Below, piece by piece: positions 17,532 through 24,540 of a stretch of DNA of 46,218 nucleotides. The position numbers and the translations under genes were made by a program. Location: contig SMNZ01000008.1 in the NCBI GenBank assembly GCA_004353515.1, positions 1 through 46,218 of the forward strand. The letters run 5' to 3'. This stretch comes from Alteromonadaceae bacterium M269 (GTDB taxonomy: Bacteria; Pseudomonadota; Gammaproteobacteria; Enterobacterales; Alteromonadaceae). The notes beneath the pieces are model-generated. The model worked only from the letters and a program-made list of their open reading frames with translations. It was not told where the DNA came from and searched no databases. Positions within the stretch are counted from its first letter, which is position 1. Each line of letters starts with the position of its first letter.

Positions 17532-18533
17532 TTAATAGGGGAGTAGAGGTAAGCTTACCGCACTGTCAGTACCAGTAAGCGATAACAAAAATTGTTCTAT
17601 ATCTGAGATATCACTCTCTGTGAGTACAACCGGCATCATTTTTTCAGACAAACTTGCTCTAGAAATTCCGCCAGAGACATAGTGCCGAATAGCAGACTTG
17701 AGATCTTTAAACCGTCCATCATGCATATAGGGCGCGCGTTGCCCAATATTTCTCAAACTCGGGGTTTTAAATGCAAACTTATCAGTTGGCTTATCAGTCA
17801 AAACATAACGCCCTTCATCCTCACCAGAGAGCCCAATGTCATAAAACTTTTGGTCCGTAAAATTCCAACCTGTGTGGCAGGAAGCACACTTACCTTTTCC
17901 AACGAAAGTATCAAACCCTCTTTTAGCAACATTGCTGATGGCTTGCTCATCCCCATTAACCCATCTATCAAAAGGCGCTTGCCCTGAAACTATGGTTCTC
18001 TCGTAAGTTGCTATGGCTTTCGCAATGGTGTCCCCTGAGATTCCTTCACTACCGAACACACGGCTAAACCAATCGTTATATCTAGGTACTTGTTTCAATC
18101 GCGCCACGGCTTCTTCTAGAGGCAAATTCATTTCAACATCGCTCTCTATTGGCCCTTTAGCTTGTTCTTCTAAAGATCCTGCTCGACCATCCCAAAAGAA
18201 ACGCTCTCCCCAAGCGGCATTAATAATTGTAGGAGAATGTCGATCTAGGCGAGTGTTTTGCGAGCCAGTTGCGGTTTGGGTCGCATCCTCCCATCCAAAG
18301 CTTGGGTTATGGCAAGTTGCGCAGCTCATGTTACGGTTTCTGCTTAAACGAGGGTCGAAAAACAACATTTTTCCAAGTGCTGCTTTTTCTACTGTATAGG
18401 GGTTACTTGCTGGGAATGGAATACTCTGAGGACGACTAAAATCTTCTTTTAAATCATTTGCTTCAACAACATTTATAGTGCTGCAAATAATGATGATAAA
18501 CGAGAAAAGGCGAAAGAGTTTGGTGCCACTCAT
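17532..18533 (-). CDS. Di-haem cytochrome c peroxidase (CcpA/MauG family)
   Basis: About 333 residues with an N-terminal signal peptide (LFRLFSFIIIICSTINVVEA), so it acts in the periplasm. Two covalent haem sites are visible, CATCH at about 71-75 and CASCH at about 216-220, in the spacing of bacterial di-haem peroxidases. Around them are the family segments LGKMLFFDPRLSRNRNMS, FFWDGRA, AIATYERTIVSG and FKTPSLRNIGQRAPYMHDG. The enzyme takes electrons from small c-type cytochromes to reduce hydrogen peroxide; MauG-like relatives oxidise other substrates. Start: ATG at 18533, with an in-frame GTG two codons earlier (18539); neither has a strong ribosome binding site. It is the first gene of an operon with the chemoreceptor. 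Confidence 0.93.
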   Translation of the reverse strand: MSGTKLFRLFSFIIIICSTINVVEANDLKEDFSRPQSIPFPASNPYTVEKAALGKMLFFDPRLSRNRNMSCATCHNPSFGWEDATQTATGSQNTRLDRHSPTIINAAWGERFFWDGRAGSLEEQAKGPIESDVEMNLPLEEAVARLKQVPRYNDWFSRVFGSEGISGDTIAKAIATYERTIVSGQAPFDRWVNGDEQAISNVAKRGFDTFVGKGKCASCHTGWNFTDQKFYDIGLSGEDEGRYVLTDKPTDKFAFKTPSLRNIGQRAPYMHDGRFKDLKSAIRHYVSGGISRASLSEKMMPVVLTESDISDIEQFLLSLTGTDSAVSLPLLPY

Positions 18534-18786
18534 AAACACAACCCAGCTTTTAGAGTGCCATTAACTGGCAAAGTAAAACAGTAAGCAAACCAGCATGTGG
18601 TTAGCAACGAGAAATTAAAGATAGCTAGGGTCTGTTATTCCTAACGAAGGCTATACTTTTTAATACGCTAACACAGGGGTTAATCTAGGAGCGATACGAC
18701 TTTAGTCGAAAGAATTAATACGTATGAAAAACCAATTTAGTTCACTCAAAAATGTCTGAATGATTTATTAAATGCACGTTGTTCAG

Positions 18787-18820
18787 AATGAGAGCTTCTA
18801 GAGCACACAAAGCTCTCATT
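18787..18820. terminator. Hairpin downstream of the 60-residue gene
   Basis: An 11-base stem AATGAGAGCTT (18787-18797) / AAGCTCTCATT (18810-18820) with a 12-base loop, 22 bases past the stop of the leftward small gene. There is no T tract on either strand, so it may stabilise the 3' end rather than terminate. The rest of the gap 18540-18842 should hold the peroxidase promoter; I cannot pick out convincing elements there. Confidence 0.45.
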
Positions 18821-18842
18821 CATAACGGCTATTTACTTAACG

Positions 18843-19025
18843 CTAAGCGGTGGTATTAATCGTATTGAAGGTAGAATCACCGCCTGAATTCGTAGCAGGT
18901 GCACTGGTGTCTGCTACACTTTGTTCGACCTGACTTTCAGGTTCAATTTGAAGATTTTGATTTGATGTCGTTTGCTGAATCGCTGCTAAAGTTTCAGCTG
19001 CACCACCTGCCGGACCTACTGCCAT
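18843..19025 (-). CDS. Small disordered protein, 60 aa, unknown
   Basis: A short gene supported by a very good ribosome binding site (AAAGGAG, five bases before the ATG). The product starts MAVGPAGGAAETLAAIQQ, which could form a short helix, and then turns into a Ser/Thr/Asn/Gln/Ala-rich tail with no cysteine, no lysine and no arginine. It is acidic, has no signal peptide and looks unstructured. I do not recognise a family. It is divergent from the 269-residue unknown gene (133-base gap), so the two may share control, and a hairpin follows it. Confidence 0.65.
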   Translation of the reverse strand: MAVGPAGGAAETLAAIQQTTSNQNLQIEPESQVEQSVADTSAPATNSGGDSTFNTINTTA

Positions 19026-19158
19026 AAGAGTCTCCTTTGAGATTTCGAGAAAAAAATCACTAAAATTTATTCGAGTCAGTTACTCTAATCTTAGAGCCTT
19101 TTTTATCGGCAACGACACCAGTAATATAAGTATCAAAAGTAAATTTGGAACAAAGCCG

Positions 19159-19968
19159 TTGGCAACCTTAGATTTTTACCAGCTATACCCTTATCAGCCC
19201 TTACCCAAGTTAGCTAGCGAAGCTTCTTATGCCATTCCTAAGCGAGCCGCTTTCTTCTGCCACCCTTTTAAGTTAGCAGCGAAGAAAGGCGCTTATGCCT
19301 TTGCACCTTTCGACTTTTCGGTCTTGGTCACAGACGCTCATTTGGACTTTAAGGCAGTGAAAGCAGATGGTAGCCTTTTCGAGAAGCGAGTTGAAAAAAA
19401 GCCGAGTGCAGCAAACTTTGTTCTTCTCTCAGACATCGATGCGCAACGCAGTGAAGAGTGTTTAAGGAGCTACCGTTCCCGACTTAAAAGCCATGCAATT
19501 CCGAACTTCATCGACGTCGAGACATTCGGCTTTTATGAAATCATGGTGAATATTATCGTCGAGGAAGACCCATTCGATTTTTACTTACAAATTTGGCTAG
19601 GCGGCAACCTTCATTTGGATGGCGATGGTCAAATTTCCATTAAACATGCCACTAATGTTTTACATGATGCAGGATTTATTTGTCTCGATGCAGATGTTGA
19701 TACCGAAATGTGGCAAGGCTGGTTAGCTATTGTTGTAAAGCCTACGCGCAAAAATGACTGGATACATTTCAATAAAGATACACCCATCTGCCAAATCGTG
19801 GGTACTAATCAAGCTATCGAAAAGTTGTCATGTCATGCTTATAAAGAAGTTAGCAGCGAACAATTCTGTAAACCATTAGATTGGCATTTGTTTGATCCCA
19901 ATTACGCTGCAAAGCCTGGGAAATACCAACGCCAGATACGCCAAAAAGAGAAAAAAACAGAGAAGTAA
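19159..19968 (+). CDS. Unknown protein, 269 aa (possibly DUF6065-like)
   Basis: A soluble protein without signal peptide or membrane segments. The order 'PYQPLPKLAS... FFCHPFKLAAKKGAYAF... GFICLDADVDTEMWQGWLAI... WIHFNKDTPICQIV' recalls DUF6065-type proteins, which have a similar 'pocket' opening and an 'F-x-x-G-x-P-x-C-Q-I' block, but the match is from memory and weak. The C-terminal tail is strongly basic (RQIRQKEKKTEK). The frame begins with TTG, preceded by GGAA about nine bases upstream; no ATG or GTG near the N terminus fits better. It stands alone, divergent from the 60-residue gene. Confidence 0.7.
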   Translation: MATLDFYQLYPYQPLPKLASEASYAIPKRAAFFCHPFKLAAKKGAYAFAPFDFSVLVTDAHLDFKAVKADGSLFEKRVEKKPSAANFVLLSDIDAQRSEECLRSYRSRLKSHAIPNFIDVETFGFYEIMVNIIVEEDPFDFYLQIWLGGNLHLDGDGQISIKHATNVLHDAGFICLDADVDTEMWQGWLAIVVKPTRKNDWIHFNKDTPICQIVGTNQAIEKLSCHAYKEVSSEQFCKPLDWHLFDPNYAAKPGKYQRQIRQKEKKTEK

Positions 19969-20160
19969 TATACCGGCAATTTTTTTAACCACAACATATT
20001 AACCATAGTGAGAATACCTATATAGCCTTTTCTTTTACCTTATAAATCAGTGTTTTTAACGTGTTTCAATATCACTCATTTTCCTTTTAGCTATACTTCG
20101 CAACTCCTCCAACCTAGCCTAATCACCAAAGCAAAATAGGCGTTATCGTAAGGTCAATTA

Positions 20161-22224
20161 ATGCTGAAAAAGCATCATTTTATCGCTCTCGTTATCGGCA
20201 TCTCCACTGCATCATCTTCCATTTATGCCCAGAATGCAGAAGAAATCCCTCAAGTTACAGAAGAAACAGGCGAAGACGGCGTCGTTGTTTATATGCCAGA
20301 CTTCTTTGAGCAATATTTCCCGATAACAGCTCTTGATTTTGTCAGACGAGTTCCCGGTTTTTCTATTGACCGTGGAGGTGATGTAAGAGGGTTTGGTGGT
20401 TCGGCTGGTAATGTTTTGATCGATGGCGAACGCCCAAGTACGAAATCAGATAATATTGAGAACATCCTCTCAAGAATCGGTAAAGACAGTGTTGAACGAG
20501 TAGAATTGATTCGAGGAGCAACAGGCGGACTTGATCTAGGCGGTGGCCAATCAATAGTCGTCAACGTTATCCGCAAAGCAGATGCTGGCGGAACTATCCC
20601 CTGGAGTATTCGATTTGCACACGATGGTGGAAAGCTCACGCCTCGAGGCAACATCGCATATACCAATAAATACAACAACACCAATTACACTATTGGCCTA
20701 GAGCGCCAAGCATTTCAGTTCAGAAATATCGGCTTCGAAAATTTAATTACAACTGAAGGCCCTGACGAATTCAGAGACGAAGTACAACGAGGACGTCGTT
20801 CAAATTGGAATTTAGATATTAAAACGGAAACCAAACTCGCTAATGAAGATATTTTCAGATTAAATTTCCGTGGTTCAAATCGCCTGTTCGATAGTAACGA
20901 GAATTCTCAACGTACACCTGAAGATGCGTCTGAAGCAGATGTTTTCTTACAGTTTAACGAAAACCGTAACGACCAATTCGAAATCAGTACCGATTACGAA
21001 CACAACTTTAGCGATAACTTTGCAATAAAAGGCATTGGCTTAGTTAGTCGTCAATTCAACGATAACGCATCAAGGTTGAACATTGATGCCGTGAATGACG
21101 ATGATGATGTCACTACGGCTTTTCTAACTGATTCGATCGAAGCTGAAAGTATCATCCGTGCAGAGTTTGATTGGAACGGCTGGAACAATCACACGGTTCA
21201 GTTTGGTAGCGAATTCGCAGAAAACTTCATTAAAAGTGAATCTGAGTTTATTGAAAATGACCTACCAGTCGAGCTAAGCGGTGCCAATACGGAGGTCAGC
21301 GAACTTCGTGGTGAGATATTTATTTCTGACTCAATTTCAGTAACCAGCAAACTCACAGCTGATGCAGCTTTAGCGGTAGAAAGATCAACCATCAAACAAA
21401 CAGGTGATGTCGACAACAGTCGTACCTTTACCTTCGCCAAGCCAAGATTATCACTGACTTACGTTACCTCAGATGTCACACAATGGCGTCTCAGGTTGGA
21501 ACAAGAAGTTGGGCAGCTTAACTTCTTTGATTTTGTGAGTGCAGCAAACTTCGACGATGGCGACGTTGATATCGGTAACCCTGAGTTACAGCCAGATAGA
21601 ACCTTTGTTGCTGAGGGTACTTACGAAAGGCGCTTCGGAGAAATTGGCGTTATCTCTGCCACACTATTTTTCAACGATGTTAAAGATCTTATCGACTTAA
21701 TACCTACAGGCCCAACAACTGAAGCTCGTGGTAACGTTGGTAACGGTAAGCGCTATGGTGCTGAAATTAACTTCACCACGCCTTTTGATTGGGCAGGTAT
21801 AAAAGAAGCGCGAGCAGATATCACTTATCGCCGCCAAAAATCATCGGTGACGGATTTAACCACAGGTCTTGATCGACGATTTGCCAACGAAAGACCAGAA
21901 CTGTTGGAAATCGAATTTAGGAAAGAGCTTTCCAGCATTCGTTCTTCGTTCGGGTTCAGACATTTCCGCAGAAGCCGCTCATTGTTTTTTGGTGTCGATG
22001 AGTTTGTCGATAGAGGACGTCGCGAGCGAAGTAGCGTTTTTTGGGAGACAACCTTTGCCGGCGTCAAAGTGCGCGCCAATATCAACAACCTGTTCAATGT
22101 AACCGAACCACGTGTCAGAACAGTATTTGATGGTGCTCGTAATGTGGGAAATGTCGACTTTATCGAACAACGCTTAAGACGCAACGGAACAGAGTATTCA
22201 CTAACCTTTAGTGGTGTACTCTAA
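20161..22224 (+). CDS. TonB-dependent outer-membrane receptor
   Basis: 687 residues. A signal peptide (1-23, ending IYAQ) is followed by a plug domain whose order is typical: ALDFVRRVPGFSIDRGG, VLIDGERPSTKS, IENILSRI, VERVELIRGATG and VVNVIRKADAGG. The remaining 540 residues form the beta-barrel, with many alternating strands and a last strand ending TEYSLTFSGVL. It lacks an N-terminal carboxypeptidase-like or signalling extension and has no SusD partner. Substrate is unknown; the convergent neighbour operon (oxygenase, reductase, GH31, TRAP) suggests import of a glycoside, but that is inference. No Fur-box-like repeat is visible in the 192 bases upstream. Confidence 0.93.
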   Translation: MLKKHHFIALVIGISTASSSIYAQNAEEIPQVTEETGEDGVVVYMPDFFEQYFPITALDFVRRVPGFSIDRGGDVRGFGGSAGNVLIDGERPSTKSDNIENILSRIGKDSVERVELIRGATGGLDLGGGQSIVVNVIRKADAGGTIPWSIRFAHDGGKLTPRGNIAYTNKYNNTNYTIGLERQAFQFRNIGFENLITTEGPDEFRDEVQRGRRSNWNLDIKTETKLANEDIFRLNFRGSNRLFDSNENSQRTPEDASEADVFLQFNENRNDQFEISTDYEHNFSDNFAIKGIGLVSRQFNDNASRLNIDAVNDDDDVTTAFLTDSIEAESIIRAEFDWNGWNNHTVQFGSEFAENFIKSESEFIENDLPVELSGANTEVSELRGEIFISDSISVTSKLTADAALAVERSTIKQTGDVDNSRTFTFAKPRLSLTYVTSDVTQWRLRLEQEVGQLNFFDFVSAANFDDGDVDIGNPELQPDRTFVAEGTYERRFGEIGVISATLFFNDVKDLIDLIPTGPTTEARGNVGNGKRYGAEINFTTPFDWAGIKEARADITYRRQKSSVTDLTTGLDRRFANERPELLEIEFRKELSSIRSSFGFRHFRRSRSLFFGVDEFVDRGRRERSSVFWETTFAGVKVRANINNLFNVTEPRVRTVFDGARNVGNVDFIEQRLRRNGTEYSLTFSGVL

Positions 22225-22254
22225 CTCAAAAAGAAAAGTAGTTAGCCACCTTTG

Positions 22255-22283
22255 AAAATGCCTGCAGTACGCAGGCATTTTTT
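22255..22283. terminator. Bidirectional intrinsic terminator
   Basis: Perfect 11-base stem AAAATGCCTGC (22255-22265) / GCAGGCATTTT (22271-22281) with a five-base loop and further Ts. It separates the receptor gene from the convergent oxygenase gene and should work in both directions. Confidence 0.9.
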
Positions 22284-22320
22284 ATGGTTTAAGATAAGAG
22301 CTGTGACTTAGCTCGACACG

Positions 22321-23310
22321 CTAATCTAACGCTAGTGCTACCAAAACCTGACGCTTTCTTTCACCTTCAAACGGTTTACGACCGTGCATTGTTCGATAAT
22401 TATCTACCAACGCAATGTCACCGTCTTGCCAAGGAACATCATATGTAAACTCAGGTGCCAGTCTGACTGCTAAATCCAAAACATCTGTGGGTATTTCACT
22501 GTCATCTCCAAAGCGAATAAATTCACTCGGGTTTTCCTTCACCCCTTTCCAGCCCATGTAAGCAGCAATCAACTGATTAAAGAAAGATTTACTTTCATCT
22601 TCGAATTCGATCACAGCAGGTAGTCTTGGCGTTACAGCTTTCAAATCGCCATTCTCAAGCCAATCCCAGGTATACCCAAGTTCGCTCAATTTAGCTTCTG
22701 CCTGCTCGACAGACTCAACACTCAGAGTGCTCTTCCAGCTTCGACCTTGCCCTGAATCCGAGTCATCCGCAGCTGGCATCACCGTTGTATATTTCACACC
22801 AAACTCTTCAAAAGCACTCATAGCCTGGGGCCATTCGTTTTCCAGCGCTTGGAATAGTTTGTCTGAACGACATAAGGGAGTCTGCCCACCTTCATCTGCC
22901 GATGACTGGCAAAAGAAAAATAGCTTACTGGGTGCCATTGGCGTTTGCGCCATCTCATGATGCAGAAAGATTTCTACATCTTTAGGTGCTTCATTTGCAG
23001 TAAAAACACGGTCAGTAAAGTTGATCCTGACAGCATTCGACAGAGACTCTTGATAAGTAAAGTTGCGATATCCGAATGCAGCTGAAAATTGATCGAAGGT
23101 TTCTGCAGAATCAACCGGAAAGCCTCGGAATAATAGCGCCCCGCTCTTAACAAGCGCGTCTTCGATTGAAGACTTATTTTCTTGAATCCATGATTCGCAC
23201 TGCTCCAGAGTGGTCACACTGCCATCATTCACTATGACTGCCGGGAACGGGTTGTTGCCATAGTTATGTTGTTGTAACCCTTCGATAAAACTCAACATCT
23301 GCATCGTCAT
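22321..23310 (-). CDS. TauD/clavaminate-synthase-like Fe(II)/2-oxoglutarate oxygenase
   Basis: 329 residues, cytosolic. The iron ligands are visible as H-x-E within FLHHEMAQTP (His117, Glu119) and the distal His309 in TMHGRKPFEG, with Arg318/Arg320 nearby for 2-oxoglutarate. The H-x-E form plus the blocks GRSWKST and FFNQLIAAYMGW place it with SyrP and the plant At3g21360-type branch rather than with true taurine dioxygenase (H-x-D). The family hydroxylates C-H bonds; hydroxylation next to a sulfonate releases sulfite. The gene follows the aldo/keto reductase by 11 bases in one leftward operon, which suggests its product is an aldehyde or ketone that the reductase handles. The substrate is not known. 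Confidence 0.88.
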   Translation of the reverse strand: MTMQMLSFIEGLQQHNYGNNPFPAVIVNDGSVTTLEQCESWIQENKSSIEDALVKSGALLFRGFPVDSAETFDQFSAAFGYRNFTYQESLSNAVRINFTDRVFTANEAPKDVEIFLHHEMAQTPMAPSKLFFFCQSSADEGGQTPLCRSDKLFQALENEWPQAMSAFEEFGVKYTTVMPAADDSDSGQGRSWKSTLSVESVEQAEAKLSELGYTWDWLENGDLKAVTPRLPAVIEFEDESKSFFNQLIAAYMGWKGVKENPSEFIRFGDDSEIPTDVLDLAVRLAPEFTYDVPWQDGDIALVDNYRTMHGRKPFEGERKRQVLVALALD

Positions 23311-23321
23311 TCTCGCGTTAA

Positions 23322-24287
23322 TTAATCGTAAATCGGGTGAAACGTGTTAAAGGCCGCTTCACAGAATACGCCGGGGTCATTAAAACGACGGTTAGTATTT
23401 AACTCATTGATAGCGCTCATCTCATCCTCAGTCAACACAAAATCAAAAATATCTAAGTTTTCTTTTAAGCGCTCTACCTTAGAGGTCTTAGGAATGATAG
23501 AAGTTCCCCTCTGAACACCCCAACGCAACACGACTTGGGCCGGGGTTTTTCCCGTACGTTCAGCAGCTTTGATAACAACAGCTTGTTCAAGAACAGATTC
23601 ATTCGCTCCAGCCATATCAAGTTCAAGATAAGACAATGCTCCTAGTGGTGAGAAAGCCGTTACTGCAACTTCATATTGGTGAGCTAATCTAATCAAGGGT
23701 TCTGCGGTTAAATACGGATGCGATTCAATTTGTAACATAGCAGGCTTAATACGAGCGTAGTTCATCAAGTCATGCAACAAGCCAGAGTTGTAATTACATA
23801 CCCCAATTTGTTTGGTTAGGCCTTTATCAACCTGAGTTTCCATAGCTTCCCAAGTGACGTGCAAAGGTACTTTCGCAGGAGCCATAACAGGGTTTTCAGC
23901 TTCGGGATCTTGGAACCACTCCGGCGGATATCGCTTTTCAAACGGCACAAATTCCAAGGCAATTGGAAAGTGAATCAAATACAGATCGAGATAATCCAAT
24001 TGCAGGTCTTCCAGCGTCTTTTCAAGCGCAGGGGCAACATGCTCTGGTGCATGATAGGTGTTCCAAAGCTTAGACGTGATCCATAACTCTTCTCTCGTTA
24101 CCAAGCCATCATCAATAGCTCGGCGAATACCTTCACCAACTTGCACTTCATTACCGTAATCACAAGCGCTATCCAAGTGGCGATAACCTGCTTTAATTGC
24201 ATTGTACACAGCGTCAGCACACTGTTCTTGAGGAATTTTCCATAAGCCGAAACCCACCTGGGGCATTGAAGAATAAAGCATTGACAT
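23322..24287 (-). CDS. Aldo/keto reductase, xylose-reductase-like
   Basis: 321 residues forming a TIM barrel that reduces aldehydes or sugars with NAD(P)H. The catalytic tetrad is complete: Asp39 and Tyr44 in HLDSACDYGNE, Lys73 in TSKLWN and His106 in LIHFP. The cofactor region IIPKTSKVERLKENL and the long loop before the active site match the AKR2 (xylose/aldose reductase) branch. It is the first gene of a leftward operon with the 2-oxoglutarate oxygenase and divergent from the GH31 glycosidase. Two in-frame ATGs are possible; the first has GAG at a suitable distance. The true substrate may be a sugar aldehyde made by the oxygenase or released by the glycosidase. Confidence 0.9.
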   Translation of the reverse strand: MSMLYSSMPQVGFGLWKIPQEQCADAVYNAIKAGYRHLDSACDYGNEVQVGEGIRRAIDDGLVTREELWITSKLWNTYHAPEHVAPALEKTLEDLQLDYLDLYLIHFPIALEFVPFEKRYPPEWFQDPEAENPVMAPAKVPLHVTWEAMETQVDKGLTKQIGVCNYNSGLLHDLMNYARIKPAMLQIESHPYLTAEPLIRLAHQYEVAVTAFSPLGALSYLELDMAGANESVLEQAVVIKAAERTGKTPAQVVLRWGVQRGTSIIPKTSKVERLKENLDIFDFVLTEDEMSAINELNTNRRFNDPGVFCEAAFNTFHPIYD

Positions 24288-24316
24288 AAAAAGTACTCGT
24301 TAAGAAAGGTGAAAAA

Positions 24317-24334
24317 CAATGAACAGTTTCATTG
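24317..24334. promoter_or_regulatory. Inverted repeat in the divergent promoter region
   Basis: CAATGAA (24317-24323) and TTCATTG (24328-24334) with a four-base spacer form a likely operator, 30 bases upstream of the aldo/keto reductase start. A looser pair AATTG / CAATT lies at 24396-24413. Both sit between the two arms of the divergent cluster (24288-24540). No regulator gene lies inside the cluster, so the protein that binds is unknown. Confidence 0.4.
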
Positions 24335-24446
24335 CTTTTTTTTATTTGTATGATAATTGTAAAACACAAACTAAGTAAAACAGTAAAGGTTGTCAAATTG
24401 CATGGGTTCAATTGCTTGTTTTCTTCGACGGTAGGGTAAAAAAATT

Positions 24447-24527
24447 ATGAAAGTCGAAGGTCACGAACGCAAAGTCGCTTCTGAACTTGTAGCTAGAAGC
24501 TCTAACAACCTAACTCAACCTTTTTAA
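24447..24527 (+). CDS. Possible 26-residue leader peptide before the GH31 gene
   Basis: A short frame starting MKVEGHERKVASEL ends 13 bases before the GH31 ATG. GH31 itself has almost no ribosome binding site, so coupling to this frame is conceivable. Its own upstream signal (TAGGG, about 11 bases away) is weak. It could also be the remnant of a larger gene. Low confidence. Confidence 0.2.
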   Translation: MKVEGHERKVASELVARSSNNLTQPF

Positions 24528-24540
24528 TCGGGTTTATTGA

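Noticed and set aside
20289-20684. 131-residue frame on the minus strand inside the TonB receptor gene
   Set aside because: It is the antisense shadow of the plug domain, lacks a ribosome binding site and has no family character.
22321-23310. Taurine dioxygenase TauD
   Set aside because: The metal motif is H-x-E, and the GRSWKST and AAYMGW blocks match the clavaminate-synthase-like branch; no taurine transport or other tau genes are present.
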